Source: Alectoria sarmentosa | Taxonomy: Eukaryota > Ascomycota > Lecanoromycetes > Lecanorales > Parmeliaceae | NCBI GenBank assembly: GCA_009733775.1 | Contig: WOGZ01000205.1 | Span: 1 to 63,704 of the forward strand | Length of the DNA stretch: 63,704 nucleotides | Direction: 5' to 3' | Shown: positions 34,129 through 43,427 of the stretch, one piece after another | Layout: every line of letters starts with the position of its first letter | Position numbering within the stretch: position 1 is the stretch's first letter | Position numbers and translations under genes: made by a program | Notes under the pieces: model-generated | What the model was told of the DNA's origin: nothing | Databases searched by the model: none | What the model saw: the letters and a program-made list of their open reading frames with translations, nothing else

Positions 34129-35759
34129 ATGCCCTCTCTTCCCTTTGATTCTCTGTCAAGCGCTACGCTCACAGCCTGCTTTTCGTTCGCAACATCACTC
34201 TGTCTCCTCTATCTCATCCTGCACGAGGCGTTTGCGCCCGCTCACGCGCATTTCCTTGCCCTTCGCAGAAAAAAGTGGCGCCTGCCAGCCGGCCCTCCGG
34301 GCCTACCCCTGATTGGGAACCTACACCAGTGGCGTTCCGCGCGCCGCTCATCTGCAACCCTACTGCCATACCTGACCTCTCTCGCTGCGTATGGAGAAAT
34401 GACGACGCTGACCCTCGGGTCTAAGACCTGGGTTCTGCTCAACACACCCCGCGTCGTCAACGAAATCATCAACAAGCGCGGCTCGATAACGCATCAGCGG
34501 CCTCCGATGCCGATAGCCAGCGATCTCATCAGTCGAAGCAAGCGAAGTGTTTTGCGTCCAACGGCGGTTTGGTTGGAGGGACGACGTGTGATGCATCATT
34601 TGCTCAACGGATCGCCGCTGAAGACGTACGGCGAATGGCAGGAATTAGAGAGCGTACAGATGCTAGCGAGTTACCTGTTCCAGCCCGAGAAGTGGTATAC
34701 GCATCACTACCGATATGCCAATAGCGTATTGCATCGGATCGTGCTCGGTGAGGGACTGGAAAAGGACACCGCTGAAGTGGAGAATCTGCAAAGGGTGATA
34801 GCCGAGTTTCTGAGAAACATCAACGCGAATGTTGTTGACTTCTACCCTCAACTTGCGAGCTTGCCTAAGTTTCTGCAGTTCTGGCGAAAAGGATGGGATA
34901 AGATGGGCCTAGACCATTGTAAGGCTTTCATGAGCTGGTGGGCGCCTGTGAAAAAGGCTTGTGAGGAGGGGACTGCGCCGCCGAGTTTCGTGAGGGATGC
35001 TTTGCTAGCTAAGGAGACGCGATATACAGGCAGCGACGAGGAGGCGATGTATTTAGCCATGGGAACGATATCGGCTGGTAGCGATAACACGAGGATGCTG
35101 TTGAACACTCTAGTGATGGCTGCGCTATGCCATCCAGAAGCAATAACTAAAGCAAGAGAAGAAGCCGATGCTGTTTGCGGTAATATGGCAGGACGGCTGC
35201 CCAGCATTGGTGACATATCCAAAATGCCCTACACGTGCGCTCTCGTGAAGGAAGTACTTCGCTGGCGACCGGTGGTGCCACTGGTTCCCCAACACCAATT
35301 GACACAGGATCTAGACTTCGAGGGCTATTGCTTCCCAGCAGGCACCGAGTTCCTGATCAACTCCTTTCCAGTTGCGCACAATGTCGATGGTCCGAACGTC
35401 TTCTGGCCTGAGCGCTGGATGGACGGCAATGAGGCTAGCGTCACCCAAGGACTGTGGGTCTTCGGTGGTGGAAGAAGGATTTGCGTTGGATATAAACTTG
35501 CTCAGACGCAACTGTTCGTGGCGTTTGCAAGGTTACTTTACTGTTTTGATTATGCAACCGTGAGCCTTGCCCGTTCAAGCTTCTGATGGAACACTGACAG
35601 TAGTAGGCTGGCGAGTACAATAGCATGAGGCTTGGTCATACAAGTCCAGGAGAGCCATTCCCAGTGACGGTCAAAGTCCGTAGTAAAGAGCACGAGCGTC
35701 TTATCGTCGACGAAGCAACAAGTCTTGGATCTCTGAATCGTGCAAGAGCGGGGTTTTGA
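34129..35759 (+). CDS. Cytochrome P450 monooxygenase
   Basis: Microsomal heme monooxygenase of the type that decorates secondary metabolites. The model is join(34129..35559,35607..35759), 527 aa; the 47-bp intron joins FDYAT to AGEYNSMRLG. An N-terminal membrane helix (residues ~10-32) is followed by the hinge LPAGPPGLPLIGNL. The I-helix oxygen motif AGSDNT lies at 316-321. The K-helix ExxR is E375-R378 (KEVLRWRP), and a WPERW PERF-type block precedes the heme loop FGGGRRIC at 445-452, with Cys452 as heme ligand. The C-terminal exon ends with a long hydrophilic tail. It resembles O-methylsterigmatocystin oxidoreductase-type P450s in overall pattern, but the substrate is unknown. Its stop lies 11 bp from the stop of the UbiA gene on the other strand, so the 3' UTRs must overlap. 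Confidence 0.93.
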
Positions 35760-35770
35760 TCAATGAAGAT

Positions 35771-36910
35771 TCAAATTGGCCTTGCCTTCGTCCATAGTAA
35801 ATTGAAAGGGGAACTGTCGTCCACCACTTCCGATTTGCACAGTCGAGCCACGTATTCCGCTGCAAAGCCCATCATTATGCTTCCACCGACGTACCAAAAT
35901 CCACGGTGAAAGAACCAAGCGCAGCTGGAAGGCTCCTTCAAGTCGACTTCAGCAATCATATAGGCCAAGGCGACAGCAGTCCCACCACAGGTAAACATAA
36001 AATATGTAGGCGACAGACCTGCCTGCCAGCCAGTACAAAAAAGCAAGGTGACCTGAACAGTTGCAAGGGTTGCTGCAAGCTCTTTTGTACTATTCGCGAA
36101 GCGAATAGCCATTGACTTCACTCCAGCTTTGATATCATCCCGAATGTCTTGATGTGCGTACACTGTGTCGTATATCATCGTCCACAAGATGTTGGCCATG
36201 AAAAGACTCATAGTCGGTACGATTCGATGATGACTGATTGGATCGACATCCAGTGCAGCACAGCTCATGAGGATTGCCCAGGCGAAAGGGAAGCCTAGCA
36301 CAAATTGCGGATAGTGGGTGATACGCTTCATCAGCGCATAGCCTCCAAACAATATGTTGATAGGAATAGCATGATAGGCGCAGGCGGTTGGAAGTCGCAT
36401 GAAGACTGGTATCTCTGTCAGAATCAAGGCCGCAGTAAACATGTTAGCTTGCGTTGTTGAGACGGCCCCTCTGGCGATGGGTCGTAGCCTAGTGCGAGCT
36501 ACCTGGCGATCGAATTCTTGGTCGACGGTGTCATTCCAAGTACACGCTGCACCCCGAAGAATTATGGAGTAGACCAGAAATAAGCCACACAGGCTGAGAA
36601 GGTGGGTTGGTGAAGGAACAGAATCAGCCAGGCATGCTCCATAGCCCAAACCAAGAAGATATGGGATATAGAAGGCATAGAACCCCGCAGGTCTGTCAAG
36701 GCGCATCAATTCGGCGTAAGGAATCCATGACGAAGGGAGAAGGGAGAGAAAACCAGCCGACCTAGGGATGTCGGCTGGAAGCTCGCTTGAGCGTGGCATT
36801 GGTGAAGGTTCTCGCTTTTCGCCTGAAGAATGACTCGACTGCTTCAAACTGGAATCAGAAGTCTCGCCAATGCGTAAGCTGTGTCTTTTGCTCATTGCGG
36901 TGTTGAACAT
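35771..36910 (-). CDS. UbiA-family aromatic prenyltransferase
   Basis: Intramembrane prenyltransferase that would attach a polyprenyl diphosphate to an aromatic acceptor, as in fungal meroterpenoid pathways or coenzyme Q synthesis. The model is one exon of 379 aa from MFNTAMSKRH; a start at MSKRH (36895) is equally possible. The first Asp-rich motif is NDTVDQEFD at 126-134 and the second is YDTVYAHQDIRDD at 247-259; both bind Mg-diphosphate. LMRLDRPAGFYAFYIPYLLG and TRLRPIARGAVS are family blocks, and there are about eight membrane helices. The frame stays open upstream to 37189, but those codons run into a small TIR element at 37132-37296, so I exclude them. The lack of a mitochondrial presequence favours a secondary-metabolite role over Coq2. 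No polyketide synthase is nearby. Confidence 0.9.
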   Translation of the reverse strand: MFNTAMSKRHSLRIGETSDSSLKQSSHSSGEKREPSPMPRSSELPADIPRSAGFLSLLPSSWIPYAELMRLDRPAGFYAFYIPYLLGLGYGACLADSVPSPTHLLSLCGLFLVYSIILRGAACTWNDTVDQEFDRQVARTRLRPIARGAVSTTQANMFTAALILTEIPVFMRLPTACAYHAIPINILFGGYALMKRITHYPQFVLGFPFAWAILMSCAALDVDPISHHRIVPTMSLFMANILWTMIYDTVYAHQDIRDDIKAGVKSMAIRFANSTKELAATLATVQVTLLFCTGWQAGLSPTYFMFTCGGTAVALAYMIAEVDLKEPSSCAWFFHRGFWYVGGSIMMGFAAEYVARLCKSEVVDDSSPFNLLWTKARPI

Positions 36911-37131
36911 CTGCAGAATCTGAATGTTCCGAGCAATAAAGAAAGAGTGTGCAAAGAGAACGCTGCAAGAACAACAGCCACCACGATCCAAGTCTGTGGC
37001 TTTGGGAGAGATACTGAAGCCGTTGCAGTATACAATCCTTGTTGCTGGAGAACGGGACAACCGAGTATTAGTAGCACGGGCAAGCAAAGACAAAAACTGG
37101 CAGCGGGACGAGGTGCAGGATTTGTTGGGCT

Positions 37132-37296
37132 TACTCGTCTCGCCGAAAAGTCTATCCTCTTGGCAGTCCGGTGCGGAAATACCCACCAATCAAACTATCT
37201 CATTTTCCCTCGATCCGACATATAAACTTGCTTTGTGTGGAGCTAGCCTTTTACGACGAAACTGCCAAGAGGATAGACTTCTCGGCGAGACGAGTA
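37132..37296. mobile_element. Small TIR element, family A/B copy 2
   Basis: A 165-bp segment has 36-bp inverted repeats that differ at one base; the arms contain CTCGTCTCGCCGA and TCTATCCTCTTGGCAGT. The inner part 37156-37211 matches copy 1 (30746-30801) in reverse orientation with four transitions in 56. It sits just upstream of the UbiA start and extends that gene's open frame artificially. Confidence 0.75.
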
Positions 37297-37926
37297 GAAG
37301 CGTTGGTTTAGCTAGAGTAGGTGCAGGACTTCAGCGTCGATCTAGCAAGAATGCTGATCCATTTTTGACTAGAAGGCTTTGCGTGAAGGATGCATACAGT
37401 AGTTTAAATGCAAAGGTCTTTCTTACTTACATGGTACGCAATAGATGAAAGAGCCGATCCACTTGTCACGCGGCTTGATGCGAGCTTGTACTGTATCAGG
37501 TTCGGCAGTGACTGAACTGGCGGGTAACGGGGGAGAGAAGGATCATTGTATGTAATGATTAAGCCAGGGATTCAATTGCCGTCTTTCATACCTACGTGTG
37601 GATGGCTGTGTGCAGTTTGCATTCACAGTACGAAAGCGCAGAGGGATGCAAGTCGAAGCCGAAAGATCCAAGGGAAGGGTGGGGTGCTCTCGCAATGTTG
37701 GTATGTACACGGCTAGACAGTCTGCTTGTGATGGAGTAAGGAACGATGGACTGATTCGTTGAGACTGCATCATCATGCAAGCCCATCTTCTGGTGGACCT
37801 CTTACTTCAGGGCTAAAAAAAAAAATTGCGCTACCAAAATCGCGTCTTGAAAAAAACACCATTGCTGCGATGTTCATCTGTCCACGAGTAAAGTACCTCA
37901 GGCACGGAAAGTCCTGGATAACGCTA
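37297..37926. other. Intergenic
   Basis: This is part of the upstream flank of the UbiA gene, beyond the TIR element. I see only short frames and a poly-A run at 37817-37826, and no recognised gene. Confidence 0.4.
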
Positions 37927-38109
37927 GTGTCAGCCCTAACCCTATCCTCGGAAGGTAGCCCCATAGCGAGGGAGCTTATGAATAGTCCCTCAGTACACGT
38001 GACGAGCTCGATAAGCTTCTAGACTACCGAGCTGGCAGAACAGGCAACTCGGTGCGATTGCCCCCGAATTCATAGACTTCCGAGGGTACAGTAGGGTTAG
38101 GGCTGACAC
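37927..38109. mobile_element. TIR element of about 183 bp
   Basis: The left end GTGTCAGCCCTAACCCTA followed by TCCTCGGAAG is matched, in reverse complement, by the right end GTGTCAGCCCTAACCCTA followed by CTGTACCCTCGGAAG. The right arm has a five-base insertion. The interior carries no coding frame. I could not make out a target-site duplication, so this may be a MITE or a plain inverted repeat. Confidence 0.55.
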
Positions 38110-38150
38110 GAGCACCGTTCACGAGATTGCATTTCCAGGAGGCATACGAG

Positions 38151-38303
38151 TATGAGCTTGCCGCCAGCCACATATGAAGACGCCATCGCCCATTGTCATT
38201 CAAATACGGCTCCAACACATATGCTTATCACCAGCCACATATAACCCCCCCATATCCATCCACCCACCATGCCCCCGTATATGCTTGCCATCAGCCACAT
38301 ATG
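38151..38303. repeat. Three spaced copies of a 24-26-bp motif
   Basis: Copies at 38151-38176, 38220-38243 and 38280-38303 share TATG(A)GCTT, then CCAGCCACATAT or TCAGCCACATAT. They are spaced about 69 and 60 bp apart, with diverged sequence between. They resemble a decayed minisatellite. Confidence 0.65.
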
Positions 38304-39548
38304 ACACTCTCATGTACAACTTCATTTAGACACCACATTGAACTGTGGACTTGCTGTTACATCCATCTTGAGCTTCATCAAAATCGCATACTCATAAGAG
38401 ACGAGCGTGCTCAGACGTCGTGATCGTTGTCGAGGTATGCGATGACATGTTACGAGTCGGTCAGTGAACTTAGACAAATGTCAACTGAGAGATAGTGTTG
38501 ACTGATTTTGTAATCGTCCTATGAGAAACGCACCGCTTCGCTCGTATAAGTCTTTGCCCATCAACATACTCGACGATGCTTACAATGGCTCGAGCACAAA
38601 AAAAACGATTCGCGAAGGTTTATGGATCTTCATAATCGTATCGATAATCGTTCCTATATCCCTTAAGAAGAACCCTCGATACATATCGCTAATGTGATAG
38701 AGCGCTCTCGACAACAGCGATGAATTCGTCTTTTGAAAATGCTGACGGCGCGCTCTTCTCTCGAAAAAGCGTTTCTCTCGATTGAGATATCCTTAAGCTG
38801 ACGGATCGCCTGCAATTTCTTCTGTGAATTTCAGTCACTGGGATTGTTATCACCGGTCGGGCAGGTATCTTACGTTGTCGAAATGTGTCCGTGTCTCACT
38901 GTCTTTGAAAGATCCATCATTTCATGGGATCAAATAATTCTTTACAAAAATGACAAAGTTCCTGGCAAGAGGGGCTGAGCAGAGCTGGTATCTGGTTCAG
39001 GAGTTCCAGAGAAGGCTGAGACAAACAGACCAGACGTGAGGGATGGACTTGCGGGTCCGCTGACAGCAGCCATAAATAACGGGACATTGAGACCAGGAAG
39101 TGGATTCTGTGGGGTGTGTAAGCGTGGATCTGGCGACATAGAAGGGTGAGAGGCCAAAAGGATAAGTAAAATTGCAGAATACAGTACATAGGATTGACAG
39201 CAGGCCTTGGAATCCGACCTTGGATTTTGAACTGTATGTCTCCTGTCAGGCAATCCAGTTGCATTTATTCTGGCTCTAGGTTCGCTGAAAATACCGCGGA
39301 TTTGGGTCGCGTCGCCGGTTCTGCTGGCTTTCACAACACATGCATTGTTTCACCCATTTCCCATCAATTTGCTTCACCGCCCATAACTGAACTGCGAACA
39401 TCCTAACTTTCATCATTTGAGCTCTCGCGTTGCCTTCTCAATCTCAAAGGTCCTTCTAGCCATTTCAATAAGGATTAGTCCTTCTACGTTCGCCGCAAGA
39501 ACAAGTAACCACAGAGTGAGGTGAGCTGAAGGTCTTGTCGACAGCTCA
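38304..39548. other. Intergenic
   Basis: 1.25 kb without a recognised gene. Overlapping minus-strand frames at 38917-39334 are Pro/Ser-rich without family features and I do not call them. The promoter of the next gene lies at the right end. Confidence 0.4.
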
Positions 39549-40983
39549 ATGGCTTACACCGACGAAGCTCTCACTCCAAGCGCCACGCTTTCTCCGAAAC
39601 GCTCCGCAAGCATGCCAGACCTTGAACTGCTTGAGGCGGCTTGGGTCAGACCTCCTGGCCGTATCACGAAGAGAAAACATTCGGATACCAATGTCGACAT
39701 CGCCACCGACACAGACAGTCAGATTGACCGCTTCAAGCGCCGAAATACCGACGATGACAACGACAGCATCGACTTGACACCATCACATAGAATACCGGAA
39801 GTGCTAGGCTCAGCTGCAATGGAATCCACCCCTTCAACCTCAACCGGAGCGACGAGCCGGCTACCAAACCCTCTGCTAGGGGCACAGTCCTTCCAATCAC
39901 CAAGGTCATCGCGATCACCACCCTATCAAACAATCAATTCGCGACAATTTCGCCCCCCTCGATCTTATACTCTGCCATCGGCGGGACTGCAGACCTCGAA
40001 ACAATCCACCTTGGCACCAGCGCATACGTCCTCGACACAGATTTCTTCAGCACCAGGCCCTCAGGCCTGCAACTTGGCCATCTCGCCACTAACGCATCAC
40101 GACTCCAGGCCTGGGCTTGAAGCCCTCTGTTCCGACAACAAGCAAGTCGACCCCATCGGAAAATGGGATCCGAAGGAGTGGGAAGCGATCGAATTCGACA
40201 GCGACGAAGAGAATATGAGTCTAGCAATCACGATGAAGCTAGCCTACGACCTCTCCCTCTTGAAATCGTTCCTAGAGATCTACCGAAAATTCAACATCCA
40301 TCTAGGTGGTAAGCCCAACTCTCGAACCCTTGTACACCTGACCACGCTCGATATACTGCATCCGTGACGGTACTGACCTTAGCAAACTATCACCAGACAT
40401 GGTGTCCGGCCCCCGCCACCGAGGATTCCTCTCTCTGATCTTCTCCACCGTCACCCGCCTCGAATCGCACACCACACGCCTACGCGCCCTCCGGACCGAA
40501 AAACAACGCGGCAACCCGACTCCGAGCACCATGGAAATAATCGCCGAGAAGATAGCGCGCAGATGCCACATGCGTCGGAAATATCTATGGGATACAATGG
40601 AGGAGAAGGTGGACATGACCAATGACGTGGCCCGAGCGACGTGGGTTAGGAAGAAGAAGGCAGTGTTGGGGGACGTGATGGGCGGCTTGGTGGGATATTT
40701 GGAAGAGCTGGGGGAAGAAGAAGGGTGGAAGGAGAGGGAGGTGAGGGAGATGGGGGAGAGGCAAGTCTGATCCCATCCTTGAGTTTGAGCCCCAAGGCAA
40801 AGCAGTAGGCCGGGTTTTCAACCCCCCCAAAAACAGTCCTGAAACCCGGGACTCAGACCCCAGAGAAGCCATGCTGACGTTATGCAGGTGGGAGAAGAGG
40901 TGGAAGCTGTACGGAGCGATGGACAGGGCGGATTTGAAGAAGGCAGGATGGATCCTGGACGTCGGAAAGCGCGATGGGTGAGC
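39549..40983 (+). CDS. Hypothetical protein with disordered N-terminal half
   Basis: I do not recognise this family. Exon 1 (39549 to about 40309) encodes MAYTDEALTPSATLSPKRSA, then ~200 residues rich in Ser, Pro and Thr, then an ordered stretch KWDPKEWEAIEFDSDEENMSL and a helical LKSFLEIYRKFNIHLG. An intron (about 40310-40396) joins this to DMVSGPRHRGFLSLIFSTVT, a basic helical region (IAEKIARRCHMRRKYLWDTM) and a Glu-rich end. A third exon from about 40890 probably adds WEKRWKLYGAMDRADLKKAG and stops at 40983. Its donor is unclear: GTCTGA at 40766 is in the wrong phase, and a GTGGAA donor would fit. The next gene follows on the same strand and has a similar plan, so the two could be distant relatives. 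Confidence 0.55.
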
Positions 40984-41497
40984 GATGTCGAGATTGGCTG
41001 TTCTCGAGTGGCGCGAGGTGGATTCTGCAAGGTGCTGAGAAGGGATTGGAGGCTAGAGAAGTGGGATGAGCATTGTGTTTTCGTCCGGCGATATTGCCCT
41101 TATCGTGGGCCGTGCTCGTCCAATGGCGGCGTGTGCGGTATGATGCGAAGAGCCTGTTGACAGGTTGGATAATGTGGGGGAAAGCAGATGGGAGACGCAT
41201 GAGGGTGGATATGGTAGAAACGTGACCAGGTTCACTCCTCCGGTTGTTTGCTTTCTCATGCACCCCCGTCTCGTCCGTCTGCGAATGATGTGGAGGGGTT
41301 TTGAAAATTCACTTCTCGTGTCTGATACAACAAACAGATAGCACCTCGCACCTTCTTTCCCTCTTTCCTTTCCTGCTTTCAAAGTTTCCCCCCATATGAC
41401 ACGGAGACTTCCCTCTCGTACAGACTGTGAAGCAACCACGAGAAGAATACCAGCCATCACGTACCGCCACATCCTCGCCCCCGCCCCATCACGAGCA

Positions 41498-42676
41498 ATG
41501 GAGCGAACCGGCTACCCCAACAACAATCGCCGCCCCGCCTTCGGTCCCCGCCGTTCCAGCAGCCACGCCCCCAGGCGCGATCCCTCCGACTTCAACGACG
41601 GGCACCGCGCCCTCGCCGTGCGCCCCCGATACCCGGACCGAGCCAAGAGCTCCGCGGGCTACGACGCCGCCGCCAGCATCCGCGGCGGGGTCATTTACTG
41701 CCCGCCCCCGCGGCCGGCGGGGCTGCGCCAGGGGGGGGGCCACCCCATGCCGGGTTCCTCCTACCTCGGCGATCCCTTCGCCGGGCTGGACGAACTCGCC
41801 CGCCGGGGTGCCGAAGTGTACGAGGTGCCGATTTCCTACACCTCTTCCGACCTCGAGGGGCCGCCGCGCAGTCGATCGTCGGCGCAGAATTCGCGGCCGA
41901 GTTCCCGCGGGTCCGAGTACGTGTACGCCGAGTACGACGACGACGAGGAGCGGGAGCGGAAGCGGTTTTTGGGCACGGAGCTGTATGGCTATCTGATGGC
42001 CATGCGGCTCAAGGAGCGCTTGGTGGACGTGCGGCAGGTTTTGAATCTGTACAAGGATTTCGACCGTGCGAGTGGATGTGAGTGCTACCACCATCCCCTG
42101 ATGTCTCCTCCTCAAGAAGCGTTGTCAACCGGGCGTACGGAGGCATTTCCCCTTTGCGAGGAATTGCATCTAAAAGAAACCAAAACAGTGACACGTTTGC
42201 CAGGTATCTTCGTCATCGAGACGCAGCGGGATTTTGTCGAGATGATCCGCCAAGCGATCGACGCGACCAAGGAGGTCGAGAAGCCGTTGCGCAGATGGGC
42301 CGAGGCGGGCAAAGGCAAGACCGAAAGAGCATACTGCACTCACAAGCTCCTCGAGACGGCATCCGAAGTCATCCGACTGTGGCAAAAGCGATTCGAGTGG
42401 ATCCGAACCCGCTCGGACGAGCTGCTCTACGCGCACGGCGCAAAGGGTTCCGACAAGCGGCAGACGTACGCCACCAGGAGGGAAAAGTGTACATCGTCTG
42501 TTGACGAGTCGTCGATGCTCCTCAAGCCGAGGGAGATGGACGAGATCATGGAAGGGGTGCAGGAGTTGGGAGATAGATTGAAAGGGGACTGGAGGCGCGA
42601 TGGACAGTTGACGCCGGATGAGATGTTGAGGAGGAAGGGGTTGAAATGGGGGACCATCGCTGGGAGGAGTTTGTAG
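41498..42676 (+). CDS. Hypothetical protein, disordered N-terminus and helical C-terminus
   Basis: I do not recognise this family. From MERTGYPNNN the first ~150 residues are Arg/Pro/Ser-rich, with GC-rich codon use, then EYDDDEERERKRFLGTELYG. After LYKDFDRASG there is a likely 126-bp intron (42078-42203, GTGAGT..CAG) that is a multiple of three and free of stops, so it can be read through. Splicing gives CIFVIETQRDFVEM. The C-terminal part is helical and charged (RQAIDATKEVEKPLRRWAEA, LETASEVIRLWQKRFEW, EIMEGVQELGDRLKGDW). The spliced length is about 350 aa. An in-frame ATG lies 102 bp upstream, but the residues between look non-coding. GC content here is much higher than in the flanks. Confidence 0.6.
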   Translation: MERTGYPNNNRRPAFGPRRSSSHAPRRDPSDFNDGHRALAVRPRYPDRAKSSAGYDAAASIRGGVIYCPPPRPAGLRQGGGHPMPGSSYLGDPFAGLDELARRGAEVYEVPISYTSSDLEGPPRSRSSAQNSRPSSRGSEYVYAEYDDDEERERKRFLGTELYGYLMAMRLKERLVDVRQVLNLYKDFDRASGCECYHHPLMSPPQEALSTGRTEAFPLCEELHLKETKTVTRLPGIFVIETQRDFVEMIRQAIDATKEVEKPLRRWAEAGKGKTERAYCTHKLLETASEVIRLWQKRFEWIRTRSDELLYAHGAKGSDKRQTYATRREKCTSSVDESSMLLKPREMDEIMEGVQELGDRLKGDWRRDGQLTPDEMLRRKGLKWGTIAGRSL

Positions 42677-43427
42677 CTACCTTTACTGTAGCTCCCCGCT
42701 CAATCTCATGGACGTCTTTGGACGTCTCTTTTCGGGTACTCGTCACCGAATCTTGTCTTTGGTCAACTCCATTCGCCAGTCTGGCCAACCAGTGGCTCAC
42801 AAGTAGGACCCATCTTCATTGTAGCTGACTGGGATTAGGTTTCAGAATGCCAACTTGGCCCCAAGATACGTTAGGCTATATTGGACCCCAACTTGGTCTC
42901 AATGGTCGGGGACCCAAGTTGTGTCTATGTAGATACACCAGTTTTCTCATCAATAAGGGTCTCTGGGGATTTAACCATAGGGAAGAAGCGGTTCTTGGGC
43001 TTGAAACCTCCTCGGGGTGCCTTAACGACGGCGACAGCGAAATCCTGAATGGGCCTGTGGAGGGACGAAGGTATCACATAAAGATATTGCAGTATGGTAT
43101 CTTACCATGATCTTGTCATGGTAAGCGGGATAGACCAGGTCTTGGTAAATTGGCCAAGTTGGCTTTTAGTTGACCAACTTGATCCCAATGGTTTGCAGAT
43201 TGGCCAATATTCAAATCCTAATTGCGATTTCGTTGTCGTTGAGAAGCTTGCTTTTCGACCACATATCTTCTCGACCCGAACGAGGTACAAGGAAAATCTG
43301 CGAGAAGGGCGACAAATGTTGAGGTTTCCTTCCTAGTATATAGCCACAGCGACGGCTCAGCGTTTCCATTTTACTTCTCAATATGCCCATCCCAGCGAAC
43401 CCAGTCCATATCTGGAAACCCATAAGC
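42677..43427. other. Intergenic with repeated CCAACTTGG-type words
   Basis: There is no gene. Variants of CCAACTTGG(C/T)C occur at about 42849, 42889, 43155 (reverse) and 43167 (reverse), so the region may hold the ends of an eroded inverted-repeat element. The match beyond ~12 bp is poor. Confidence 0.35.

Noticed and set aside
38917..39334. Two overlapping minus-strand frames of 115-130 codons
   Set aside because: Pro/Ser-rich in both frames, no start context or homology; they cannot both be real and neither stands out.
41489..42115. Long minus-strand frame opposite the hypothetical gene at 41498-42676
   Set aside because: It is the antisense shadow of a GC-rich coding region; composition is Val/Gly/Arg-biased and no domain is seen.
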